From positions 1 through 42,401 of the forward strand of contig JAJRTU010000066.1 of the NCBI GenBank assembly GCA_024278135.1: a stretch of 42,401 nt of DNA. Direction: 5' to 3'. The notes beneath the pieces were generated by a model that saw only the letters and a list, made by a program, of their open reading frames with translations, did no database searches and was not told where the DNA came from. This document shows, piece after piece, positions 33,523 through 42,262 of the stretch. The translations under genes were made by a program, and so were the position numbers. Numbering within the stretch: position 1 is the first letter of the stretch; each line of letters begins with the position of its first letter. Origin of the DNA: Gammaproteobacteria bacterium. Lineage in GTDB: Bacteria; Pseudomonadota; Gammaproteobacteria; Eutrophobiales; Eutrophobiaceae.

Positions 33523-34581
33523 CTAGACGGTCCAGATATCGCCGGAGCGCAGGTGCTTGAAGAAATCCCCCTTGCCCAGCTTCGTCGTCGCCTCTTCAAT
33601 CTGATCATCGAGCAGTTCGCCATAAACGGGCTTGGAAATTTTGCGGAACACCCCCATCGGTACAGGAAATTCTGATTCGTCGAGTTGCGCCAGCAGAAAG
33701 GCCAACGCGGTGCCGGGCGAAGACTCATCGTGTACCAGGATCTCCGAGGCATCGACATCTTTCACATTGACGATTTCCGGTTCCAGTATTCCGGAAGTCG
33801 CACGCCGCAAAGAGATGCCTTTCTCCATATCCTTGCCAAAGAGGATGGGCTCATTGTGTTTGAGAAGTATCTGCCGATCACTTTTTACGGATTTATCCGT
33901 AAATGAACTGTAGGCCTTGTTGTTAAAAACATTACAATTCTGCAATATTTCAACAAAAACGGAACCTTGATGACGTGCTGCCTGTAACAGAATATTACGT
34001 AAATTGCCGGCATCCGTATCCACGGCGCGGGCAATAAAACTGGCTTTGGAGGCAATCGCGATAGACAGGGGATTAATCGGTTTTTCCACCGTACCGAAGG
34101 GACTCGACTTGGTCTTTTTGCCCATCTCCGATGTCGGCGAATATTGCCCCTTGGTCAGACCGTAGATGCGATTGTTGAACAGTAATATCTTTACGTCAAT
34201 ATTGCGTCGCAGACAGTGCATAAGGTGATTACCGCCGATACTCAGACCATCACCGTCACCGGTGATGACCCAGACCTGTAAATCCGGACGGGCTACACGT
34301 AAGCCGGTGGCAATAGTCGGCGCCCGACCATGAATGCTGTGAAAGCCGTAATTGTTCATGTAGTAAGGGAAACGACTGGAACAACCGATACCCGATACGA
34401 AGACAATATTTTCTTTGGGCATATTCAATTCTTCACAGATCTCCGGCATGACACGTTGCATCTGCGCCAGAATGGAATAGTCACCGCAACCCGGGCACCA
34501 GCGTATATCCTGATCAGAGACAAAGTCTTTTCTCTGATAAGACTCGATATGCTTTAAACTGATTTTGGCTTCAACACTCAT
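33523..34581 (-). CDS. korB: 2-oxoacid:ferredoxin oxidoreductase, beta subunit
   Basis: The ThDP- and FeS-binding subunit, 352 residues. CPGCGDYSIL (C29, C32) and GIGCSSRF supply cluster cysteines, and GDGDGLSIGGNHLMHCLRRN...NNRIYGLTKGQ is the ThDP/Mg motif. GQYSPTS and the KTKSSPFGTVEKPINP segment are typical of KorB-type enzymes. The likely reaction is 2-oxoacid plus CoA plus oxidised ferredoxin to acyl-CoA and CO2; 2-oxoglutarate is the common substrate, but branched or aromatic acids are possible. It follows korA by 29 bases. No ferredoxin gene is adjacent. Confidence 0.9.
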   Translation of the reverse strand: MSVEAKISLKHIESYQRKDFVSDQDIRWCPGCGDYSILAQMQRVMPEICEELNMPKENIVFVSGIGCSSRFPYYMNNYGFHSIHGRAPTIATGLRVARPDLQVWVITGDGDGLSIGGNHLMHCLRRNIDVKILLFNNRIYGLTKGQYSPTSEMGKKTKSSPFGTVEKPINPLSIAIASKASFIARAVDTDAGNLRNILLQAARHQGSVFVEILQNCNVFNNKAYSSFTDKSVKSDRQILLKHNEPILFGKDMEKGISLRRATSGILEPEIVNVKDVDASEILVHDESSPGTALAFLLAQLDESEFPVPMGVFRKISKPVYGELLDDQIEEATTKLGKGDFFKHLRSGDIWTV

Positions 34582-34610
34582 AAATTTTACTCCCTTGCAG
34601 AATTTCTGAC

Positions 34611-36521
34611 TCAGCCCTGGGCTGCACGCGGGTAATCATGCCCCAACACCTGATAAATTTTTTCTTCCACTTCCGATGTCAACAGCGGCTGCCCCTGGAC
34701 CTTGTTCAAACCGATTATATCGATCAAATATTTTGCCCGCAGCATCATGCGCAGTTGCCCCAGATTCAGCTCCGGTAACAATACCTGCTTGTAGTTGTTT
34801 AACACGGCGCCCAGATTTTTCGGGAAAGGATGGAGATAGCGCAATTGTGCACCCGCCACTGACAGACCCCTGGCCTGGGCCCTCTCGATGGCATGTCGGC
34901 AGGCACCCATCGTACTGCCCCAGCCCAACACCAGCAGATCGCCGGATTGCGGCCCGTGCACGACCAGTTCGGGGATATCCCCGGCAATACCGTCAATCTT
35001 TTGTGCCCGCAGCCTGACCATGCGTTCATGGTTTTCCGAATCGTGACTGACATGACCGGTAATGTCTTCTTTTTCCAGACCGCCGATACGATGTTCCAGC
35101 CCGGGCATGCCGGGCACGACCCACTGCCGGGCCAGGGTCTGCGGATCCCGGGCATAAGGTGCATAGTCCTGCGGGATGCTACAGAAATTATGTTCGAACT
35201 CCGGAAACTCCTCCGGCGCCGGTATGCGCCAGGGCTCTGAGCCGTTGGCCAGATAGCCATCGGATAAAAAGAATACCGGTGTCATGTATTTAATCGCGAT
35301 ACGAAATGCCTCGATGGCCATGGCGAAACATTCACCCGGGCTGGCCGGTGCCACAATGGGTACCGGGCATTCGCCATTGCGTCCGTACATGGCCTGCAGC
35401 AGATCCGCCTGCTCCGTTTTTGTCGGCAACCCGGTGGACGGTCCGCCGCGTTGAATACTGGCGATCACCACCGGCAGTTCCGTCATCACGGCCAGCCCTA
35501 TCGCTTCCGATTTTAACGCGACGCCGGGACCACTGGTGCCGGTCAAACCGAGTGATCCGCCCCAGGCCGCACCGATAGCGATGCCAATCGCTGCAATTTC
35601 ATCCTCAGCCTGGAAAGTCCTGACACCAAAATGACGCAACCGGGACAACTCATGCAGAATGTCGGTGGCCGGTGTGATGGGATAAGAGGCATAAAAAAGC
35701 GAGCGGCCGCTTAATTCAGATGCCGCAAGAAAACCCAGCGCGGTCGCTTCATTACCGGTGATACGCTTGTAGTTTCCCGGCGGCATTTCCGCCTTGCTGA
35801 TACGATAGCGACCGGTAAAGACTTCCACCGTGTCGGAAAAGTTGTATCCAGCCTGCAAGGCCAGCTTATTGGCTTCGGCCAGCTCCGGTTTTTTCGTGGC
35901 AAACAATTGATCAATCCGCTCAACCAGCGCATCCAGGGAACGATCATAAAGCCAGGAAATGATCCCCAGCGTGAACATGTTCTTGCAGAGTTCCGCCTGC
36001 TTCTTGGCCAGCCAGGATTTCTCGACAGCCGCGACAGTCAATGAGGTAATGGGCAAGTCATAGAGTTGATATCCTGCCAGGCTGCCATCCTTGCGTGGAT
36101 CCTGTTCATAGCCTGCTTTCTTCAGGCCCTGCGTGTCAAAAGCATCGTGATTTAAAATCAGGGTGCCACTGCGTCTGACGTCTTTCAGGTGAACTTTCAG
36201 CGCCGCCGGATTAAGCGCCACCAGTACGTCTGGTTTGTCCCCGGGCGTGTGGACATCATAGGATGAAAAATTCAACTGAAAACTGCTGACACCTGCCAGC
36301 GTACCTGCAGGGGCGCGAATTTCGGCGGGAAAATCAGGCAGCGTGCTGATGTCATGTCCCGCTACTGCCGAGTCAATACTGAATATAGCCCCGGTAATCT
36401 GGATACCGTCACCGGAATCACCAGCAAAGCGGATAATGACATTATCTATTTCAAAGATCCCGCCATCCACATTTTTCCTGTTGCCGGTACTTCCGGATCT
36501 CCTATTGCCCTTCTGCGTCAT
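34611..36521 (-). CDS. korA: 2-oxoacid:ferredoxin oxidoreductase, alpha subunit with fused gamma domain
   Basis: A 636-residue fusion. The N-terminal part (IRFAGDSGDGIQITG...PAEIRAPAG) is the gamma (CoA-region) domain, and the rest is the alpha pyrimidine-binding domain with YPITPATDILHEL and the GTSGPG loop, ending in a transketolase C-terminal-like domain. AGGAG lies 7 bases before the ATG. It is the first gene of the korAB pair. Gamma-alpha fusion with a separate beta is the standard KorAB form in aerobic proteobacteria as well as anaerobes. Confidence 0.9.
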   Translation of the reverse strand: MTQKGNRRSGSTGNRKNVDGGIFEIDNVIIRFAGDSGDGIQITGAIFSIDSAVAGHDISTLPDFPAEIRAPAGTLAGVSSFQLNFSSYDVHTPGDKPDVLVALNPAALKVHLKDVRRSGTLILNHDAFDTQGLKKAGYEQDPRKDGSLAGYQLYDLPITSLTVAAVEKSWLAKKQAELCKNMFTLGIISWLYDRSLDALVERIDQLFATKKPELAEANKLALQAGYNFSDTVEVFTGRYRISKAEMPPGNYKRITGNEATALGFLAASELSGRSLFYASYPITPATDILHELSRLRHFGVRTFQAEDEIAAIGIAIGAAWGGSLGLTGTSGPGVALKSEAIGLAVMTELPVVIASIQRGGPSTGLPTKTEQADLLQAMYGRNGECPVPIVAPASPGECFAMAIEAFRIAIKYMTPVFFLSDGYLANGSEPWRIPAPEEFPEFEHNFCSIPQDYAPYARDPQTLARQWVVPGMPGLEHRIGGLEKEDITGHVSHDSENHERMVRLRAQKIDGIAGDIPELVVHGPQSGDLLVLGWGSTMGACRHAIERAQARGLSVAGAQLRYLHPFPKNLGAVLNNYKQVLLPELNLGQLRMMLRAKYLIDIIGLNKVQGQPLLTSEVEEKIYQVLGHDYPRAAQG

Positions 36522-36855
36522 AGAAGTCTCCTAACAAATTTGCTCTTGTATAAAGATCGCATTATCACTTATTTCGGCATAAAAATCATATTGTTATTAT
36601 TATCAATTCACAGATAGATTGAATGTTAATTCCGGTTTTATCCGGAAGGCAAATAAAACACTTTTGTCTTTTTACTTCCAGCACAAGACCACTCGAAAAT
36701 TGTGTTTATTCCTCTTCTCATCGACCTGTTGCAACTGCATATTCTTTTGATAAAAGAGAAGAAGAATTCATTCAGTGGTTATACAATAATCCTTCACAAG
36801 CTTGCCAGGTGCGATAATTGATTACCTGAGATAATGTTTACAGGGGATACAGCCA
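36522..36855. other. 334-base AT-rich divergent intergenic region
   Basis: It separates korA from the MBL-MFS unit and must hold promoters for both. The ORFs in the track here (such as 36623-36817) have no ribosome site or recognisable protein text. A small TTCCGG-TTTTAT-CCGGAA hairpin lies at 36630-36647. None of the TAGTTTAA palindromes is present. Confidence 0.5.
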
Positions 36856-37794
36856 GTGTCAAACAATAACGATAACGACAGCATAGCGGATGCCGCCACC
36901 GAGCATTGCGGCATCTTCACCATTGGTCCCGACATTCCCATTATGGGGGCATGGCGTGATATTACCTATGAACCGGTCAGGGATAATATATGGACAGTCA
37001 GTGAAGGCATTTACCGAAGTATTTTCCTTGAGGGAGAAAAAGGCTGTATTGCTTTCGATACGCTGACGACGCCCGGTACCGCTCGGGCCTATGCTGCAGC
37101 GGTCGGACGCGTGTTTCCGAATAAACCTATCCACACCCTTGTTTATTCTCACGATCATCTGGATCACACCGGTTATGCCGCCGATATGGCACCCGAAGCC
37201 GATATTATTGCTCACGATTACGCCAATCGTGTCATTGTCGCCAGACAATCCGATGGGCAGCTTCCTGCCACCGAGGTCTGGCAGGGAGAGCGCAAACAAT
37301 ATTCCATTGATGGCTGTGATTTTGAGTTGATTTATCCGGGCCCGACTCACGGTGACGGCAATGTCGCCGCTTATTTTCCTCAAAGCAAGGTCCTGTTCAT
37401 GGTCGATACGGTCGCCGCCGGCGTCGGTTACTGTTACCTGATGGACTGGCATCTTACCCACTATGTGGATGTCATGCGCCGCTTTCTCAGCCTCGACTGG
37501 GACACCTTTGTTCCCGGCCATTTCTGGATCCTTGACAGAGCGCAGTTCATTGACATTCTCAACTACTGGGAATATCAGATCGAATATGCCCAGCAGGCCG
37601 TTATCGACGGTGTCGATCCGCACGACTGGAAAGGCATCAATCGCTACACAGAAGAGAAACTGGGGCCTTCGGACAAAAACCTGTTTCGTTTTTATGAATA
37701 TGCGGCCATCAACCTCTCACGCTATATGCAGGGCTATCTAAGTGGCGGCTGGGGTATCGAAGGCAACCTCACACCAGACACCTCACCATTATAG
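36856..37794 (+). CDS. Metallo-beta-lactamase-fold hydrolase (first of a tandem pair)
   Basis: A 312-residue cytoplasmic MBL protein. The zinc motif is YSHDHLDHTG (HxHxDH), followed by YPGPTHGDGNVAAYFPQ with the third-site His and the MVDT aspartate. The glyoxalase II-like body has an extra helical C-terminal part. The start is GTG, with GGGG about 9 bases upstream. It is followed by a paralogue 12 bases later and then an MFS gene, apparently one transcript. The substrate is unknown; ester, lactone or thioester hydrolysis are family options. Confidence 0.85.
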   Translation: MSNNNDNDSIADAATEHCGIFTIGPDIPIMGAWRDITYEPVRDNIWTVSEGIYRSIFLEGEKGCIAFDTLTTPGTARAYAAAVGRVFPNKPIHTLVYSHDHLDHTGYAADMAPEADIIAHDYANRVIVARQSDGQLPATEVWQGERKQYSIDGCDFELIYPGPTHGDGNVAAYFPQSKVLFMVDTVAAGVGYCYLMDWHLTHYVDVMRRFLSLDWDTFVPGHFWILDRAQFIDILNYWEYQIEYAQQAVIDGVDPHDWKGINRYTEEKLGPSDKNLFRFYEYAAINLSRYMQGYLSGGWGIEGNLTPDTSPL

Positions 37795-37806
37795 GGGCCG
37801 ACAGCC

Positions 37807-38721
37807 ATGAGCGAGAATCGAGGTACATTCAGCCGTGACAGTGCGCAACAATACCTGTCCCATGAACCGGAAATGCAGGTCACAGCACTGTCTGAACGGC
37901 TCTGGACCATCAGTGACGGCAACTGCCGTACGATGTTTATCGAGGCCGACAACAGTATTATCGCATTCGATACATTCGGTACGCCGGGACGGGCCCGCGC
38001 TTACCTGAAGGCAATGACGGCCACCGTCCCCGGCAAAGACGTAAAAACCATTATCTATTCCCATGATCACCTGGATCACTGTGGCTTTGCCGCCGATCTG
38101 GCACCCCGGGCGGAGATCATCGCTGACGATATCTGCGCCAGAGTTATCAAGCTAAGACAGGCGGAGGGACAGTTGACGCCCGGCAGAATCCTCAGCGGCA
38201 ATAAAAACGATATGCAAATCGATGGCGTTGAATTTACCCTGCTCAATCCCGGCCCCACCCACGGTTCGGGCAATATCAGCGCCTGGTTTGTCAAAGAAAA
38301 GATACTGTTTTCTTCCGACACCATTCTGGCCAATGCCAGATACGGTTTCATGCCGGATTATCATATTGCCAATTTTGTGAAATTCATGCGCAGCTTTCTC
38401 GAACTTGAATGGGAGACCTTTGTTCCGGGTCGTTTTGCGCTGAGCGATCGCGCCGGTTTCAAGAAAGGTTGTGATTTTATTGAAGCCGTGCAACTGGAAA
38501 CGCAAAATGCCTTCGCTGAATTTGTGCCGATATGGGCCTTCGAACCTATGCAGGCTTATATCAGCAACAAACTCAGCAAAAAATTCGCTGATCTCGACGG
38601 TTTTGAAGAACACATCGGCCAGACCGCCATTCGTGTCGTCCACCATTATCTGATGGGGGGCTGGGGTCTTGAAGATACCCCTGAAGCTGCCGTGATGCTG
38701 GCGGACACTGTCGACTTATAA
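37807..38721 (+). CDS. Metallo-beta-lactamase-fold hydrolase (second of a tandem pair)
   Basis: A 304-residue paralogue of the preceding gene with the same landmarks in the same order: RTMFIEADNSIIAFDTFGTPG, YSHDHLDHCG, NPGPTHGSGNISAWFV and SSDT, then the FVPGRFALSDRAGF segment and a common C-terminal HHYLMGGWGLE tail. The pair looks like an old tandem duplication, with divergence concentrated in the C-terminal helical region. Retention of all zinc ligands in both copies suggests that both are active, perhaps on different stereoisomers or steps. Confidence 0.85.
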   Translation: MSENRGTFSRDSAQQYLSHEPEMQVTALSERLWTISDGNCRTMFIEADNSIIAFDTFGTPGRARAYLKAMTATVPGKDVKTIIYSHDHLDHCGFAADLAPRAEIIADDICARVIKLRQAEGQLTPGRILSGNKNDMQIDGVEFTLLNPGPTHGSGNISAWFVKEKILFSSDTILANARYGFMPDYHIANFVKFMRSFLELEWETFVPGRFALSDRAGFKKGCDFIEAVQLETQNAFAEFVPIWAFEPMQAYISNKLSKKFADLDGFEEHIGQTAIRVVHHYLMGGWGLEDTPEAAVMLADTVDL

Positions 38722-38810
38722 ATCCTTGCTGCTTTTTGACAGGTGCTTCATTGAACATCAGTTCCGCCTTCCTTTGCCCCTGATTCCAGGATCAACTTCA
38801 TTGACTCTTC

Positions 38811-40070
38811 ATGAATAACAGACCCGGGCGAATATTCTACGGCTGGTGGAATGTGGCAACGGGTTTTGTCGGCATGGGCCTCAGCTATGCCATGTTCACC
38901 GTATTTGCTTTCGGTACCTTTGTTAAACCACTTCAGGAAGAGTTTGGCTGGACCCGTGGTGAACTTTCCTTCGCCTATACGATGACCAACATCGCCGTGG
39001 TGATCGCTTCCCCCTGCCTCGGCATACTCATTGATCGATTCGGCGTTCGACGCATATTGATCCCTTCGCTAATCCTGATGGGCATGACAGTCGCATCGAT
39101 GACTCTGTTGACCGCCAACATCTGGCATTACTATGCACTCTATTTTCTTATCCCTTTTCTTGGCGCGGGCACGCTCCCGCAAAGCTACTCACGTGTGCTC
39201 ATTGCCTGGTTTAACCGACGTCGCGGTCTGGCCCTGGGTTTCTCTCTGGCAGGTTTCGGCGTCGGTGCCGCCCTGGTACCCACCGTTGCACAAATGACCA
39301 TTGAAGCTTATGGGTGGCGAATTACCTACATCGGTTTCGCCTTTGCCGTGTTCGCCCTGGCTTTGCCCATGGCGCTTTTCGTGCTCAGGGAAAAGCCCGA
39401 AACGATGGGCCTGCTGCCTGATGGCGATGAAGCGCATACTGAAACAGGAAAGAAAAAACCTGTCGATCCCGCCAGTGTTGGCTTGTCCGGCAGAGAAGCG
39501 GCCTTAACCCGCAGCTACTGGCTCATTCTGAGCTCGTTTTTACTGGTCGGGATTGGTCTAACCGGTATTCTCGCTCATCTTGTACCGATGCTGATCGATC
39601 GCGGCGTGGCGCCACAAACAGCAGCGTATTGTATGTCGACGCTGGGACTTTGCATCATATTCGGCCGCATCTTTGCCGGTTATTTAATGGATTATTTTTT
39701 TGCTCCCTACGTCACCTCACTGTTTTTAATCGGCATGGTCAGCGGTATTATCATTCTCGCCACCGGCACGACAAGCGCTGTGATATTTGTCGCCGCGGCC
39801 CTGGTAGGGATGGCCAGTGGTTCCGAGATAAGTGAAATAGCCTATATTTGCAGTCGTTATTTCGGTCAAAAGGCCTTCGGACTGATTTATGGAATTATGT
39901 TTGCGGCCTTCCAGCTCGGCGCCGCTTTCGGGGCACCTCTGATGGGCTTCTATTATGACCAGGCTGGTGACTATATCGGGGCACTCTGGTTTATCGCCAG
40001 TATCGTGTTTATCGGCGCGATTCTGATTGCCGCATTAAAGCCCTACCCTGAGCTGCAACACCCTGCTTGA
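38811..40070 (+). CDS. MFS transporter, monocarboxylate type (paralogue)
   Basis: A 419-residue MFS protein with 12 helices. RIFYGWWNVATGF, QEEFGWTRGELSFAYT, IDRFGVRRILIPS and WFNRRRGLALGFSLAGFG match, block for block, the transporter at 17866-19140. It follows the MBL pair by 89 bases on the same strand and probably moves the carboxylate those enzymes make or use. Confidence 0.85.
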   Translation: MNNRPGRIFYGWWNVATGFVGMGLSYAMFTVFAFGTFVKPLQEEFGWTRGELSFAYTMTNIAVVIASPCLGILIDRFGVRRILIPSLILMGMTVASMTLLTANIWHYYALYFLIPFLGAGTLPQSYSRVLIAWFNRRRGLALGFSLAGFGVGAALVPTVAQMTIEAYGWRITYIGFAFAVFALALPMALFVLREKPETMGLLPDGDEAHTETGKKKPVDPASVGLSGREAALTRSYWLILSSFLLVGIGLTGILAHLVPMLIDRGVAPQTAAYCMSTLGLCIIFGRIFAGYLMDYFFAPYVTSLFLIGMVSGIIILATGTTSAVIFVAAALVGMASGSEISEIAYICSRYFGQKAFGLIYGIMFAAFQLGAAFGAPLMGFYYDQAGDYIGALWFIASIVFIGAILIAALKPYPELQHPA

Positions 40071-40187
40071 TGACATCCGTCAAAGGCGGATTCTGATCTG
40101 ACTGAGCGGCAGCCCGGATACTGTAAATGCCACGGACTACTTTTAATTACCCGATATACACGTTAAGCCGGAACCGGGTTCAACCTG

Positions 40188-41135
40188 TTACCAGCCTGCT
40201 TCATATAAATAATCTTCAAGGGTCAACATGTCTTTCAACTCTGAACGAAGCAAATTGATATTGGCATCGTATCCTATGTTATCAATCCAACGATCCATCA
40301 CCGTCATCTCCATACCCGCTGAAAGTTCATATACATCCCAGGGGATCTGAACAAACTCAACCGGGCTGCCGGTAATACGACTGAATATATTCACCACCTG
40401 CTTCATCGTAAATTCTTCAGCGGCTATTTCCAGGGTTCTCCCTGTCCAGTTATCCGGCGCGTTAAAAGCGAGGGCGGCAAACCTGCCGATATCACGTACT
40501 GAAATCTGTTGCAATCGTGTATCCAGGGAAAACGGGCTGCTGATTTTCCCGGCAATTATATTCTCACGGGCATGTTCCCAGTTTTCCATAAACGATACCG
40601 GTCGTAATATTGTAAAAGGCATGTCCAGGGAATGAATATATTGCTCAATCTCATATTTGCTTTCAAAATGCGGGATACCCGTCCCCAGATCCGCACCGGC
40701 GACTGAGCTGAAAACGAAATGTTGAACTTTCGCACGTTTAGCCGCGTCTGCAATATTTTTACCTTGCCGTACTTCCGCTGCATATCCGTGTTCCCAGAAA
40801 TTGGTGACGGAAAATACACCATAAACGTCTTTCAATGCTTTATCGAGCGATGCAGGGTCCTCAAAATCCCCCTGAATCATTTCAACGCCAAGCGCTGTCA
40901 TTGCCAAAGCACGATCACTTTGAGGATGACGACTCAGACCTCTCAGACGGTATCCTCCTTTTAACAAGGCATGTGCCACTGCGCCACCCTGCCTGCCGGT
41001 AATGCCGGTGACGAGAATAACTTTGTCCTGCGTTTGTACTTTCCCGCCTGTATCCATGGCCACCTGGGGTTCACTGCTGTTGTCACAGGCCACTATAAAG
41101 GTCAGTAAAAAAAACAAATGCATTATTCGCTGCAT
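40188..41135 (-). CDS. NmrA-like NAD(P)-binding protein with a lipoprotein leader
   Basis: The body is an atypical SDR of the NmrA/HSCARG type: VILVTGITGRQGGAVAHALLKGG is the cofactor loop, and SVAGADLGTGIPHFESKYEIE follows. Ahead of it is MQRIMHLFFLLTFIVACDNSS, a classic lipoprotein signal with an IVAC lipobox. The track start at 41189 adds a polar 18-residue leader before that; I favour ATG 41135, although no strong ribosome site precedes it. A dinucleotide-binding protein anchored in the periplasm would be odd because NAD(P) is scarce there. It may instead bind another ligand, or an internal start could give a cytoplasmic form. Confidence 0.75.
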   Translation of the reverse strand: MQRIMHLFFLLTFIVACDNSSEPQVAMDTGGKVQTQDKVILVTGITGRQGGAVAHALLKGGYRLRGLSRHPQSDRALAMTALGVEMIQGDFEDPASLDKALKDVYGVFSVTNFWEHGYAAEVRQGKNIADAAKRAKVQHFVFSSVAGADLGTGIPHFESKYEIEQYIHSLDMPFTILRPVSFMENWEHARENIIAGKISSPFSLDTRLQQISVRDIGRFAALAFNAPDNWTGRTLEIAAEEFTMKQVVNIFSRITGSPVEFVQIPWDVYELSAGMEMTVMDRWIDNIGYDANINLLRSELKDMLTLEDYLYEAGW

Positions 41136-41342
41136 GGAGATTAATTTACCTGTGTATTCGCTTGTTGACATAGCGCTGTTTATTTCCAATATTCAAATAT
41201 GTTTTCTACTGTCGAAGAACTTATTATATCCTGAAAAGTCCCAATCAGGGCTGTCTGAGAAACGATAAAGCAATAACAAAATCAGCAGACGTCACATTTC
41301 AGGACAAAACTTTCTTCGTGAGTGGAGCCCTTGCATACAGGA

Positions 41343-42102
41343 ATGAATACAACAGTACAATTATTTCCTGAAGTATTCCCGGAGTTTGATCATGGTTTAA
41401 CTTACCGTCACTCCGGCCACCGGGTACTGCCTGTCATTTTATTGTCTCTGGCATTACATCTGTTCGTACTGAATTATTTCACCGACATGGATGGTTTTTT
41501 GACAGTAGATAAACCCCTGAGCATTTTCACCCCCCCTTTCAGTGATCATCCAGGAACCGAGTCCGTCCATTGACACAAAGGGGGAAACAGCCCTTGACGC
41601 CGACCCCGCTGCTATTCAATCAGAAGCGGATGAGAATGTCATTCGCACTTCTGCGAAAACCGGAACCGTCGATAGCGCCTCACCCGCAGCAAACCTGAAC
41701 AATGACAACAGTGATCCGCCGCCTTTGCCCCAAACGGAAACCCGGGCAAGGCTGTCCGCCAAAGATCTGATCGCCATCAGCAAACAAGCTACTGAAACGA
41801 CCGCAAAAAACATGGAATCACTGCTGGGATCAATAAAAATTTTCAATCCGCATTTTCGAAAGCAACTGGAAAAAGCGCGCCGTATTCAATACAAGCGGGG
41901 CAGCGGACAATCAAACTCTTCTGATATTGAGGGCACATTTTACAACAGCATGGGAGATACAATAATTATTTCAGGCGGTAACTGTTTCAGGATTCCAGGT
42001 CTTTTCCTGCTGGATACTTTTAAGGAGCTGAACTCAATTATCGCCATGCCTGATCCATCATGCAGTAAACATGAAACAAAAACCTTCAGCCTGATGAAAT
42101 GA
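41343..42102 (+). pseudogene. TonB-like membrane-anchored protein broken by a poly-C frameshift
   Basis: Two overlapping frames make one protein. The first gives a short cytoplasmic start, a single membrane helix (VLPVILLSLALHLFVLNYF) and then LSIFTPPFSDHP before stopping at 41573. The second frame carries VIIQEPSPSIDTKGE, a Pro/Ala/Asp-rich linker and a C-terminal domain. They meet at a run of seven Cs (41530-41536); with six Cs the reading becomes IFTPLSVIIQEPSPS without a break. The composite of about 250 residues resembles TonB/energy-transducer anchors. The cause may be a true mutation, phase variation or a sequencing error. The start used is ATG 41343; a GTG at 41322 is possible. Confidence 0.65.
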
Positions 42103-42188
42103 CGGGTTTTCGATTAACTGTATTTACAGAACCGAATCAGCAAAATATTTCTTCATGGTGATTCCCTTAACATAATCTTTTTGCGGCC

Positions 42189-42205
42189 CTTCCCCTGATC
42201 GAGTG
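42189..42205 (+). repeat. Right copy of the 17-bp inverted end-to-end repeat
   Basis: CTTCCCCTGATCGAGTG is identical to the minus strand at 120-136. It lies in the gap between the TonB-like pseudogene and the RAYT remnant. Confidence 0.45.
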
Positions 42206-42244
42206 AGGAAATCAACTGTTTTTATCAATATGTATTCCCTGTAG

Positions 42245-42262
42245 GGTCGAATTCATTCGACC
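42245..42262. repeat. REP-like palindrome GGTCGAAT-TC-ATTCGACC
   Basis: A perfect 8-bp inverted repeat with a 2-base loop overlaps the stop codon of the adjacent RAYT gene. The leading GTAGGGTCGAAT has the look of a RAYT-associated REP head. RAYTs recognise and mobilise such palindromes, so the pairing is meaningful. Confidence 0.65.

Noticed and set aside
36623-36817. 64-residue ORF in the korA/MBL intergenic region
   Set aside because: No ribosome site, no recognisable protein text and an AT-rich promoter-like setting; probably chance.
36859-37623. 254-residue minus-strand ORF opposite the first tandem MBL gene
   Set aside because: It is antisense to a gene with intact zinc motifs and is explained by codon bias in the real frame.
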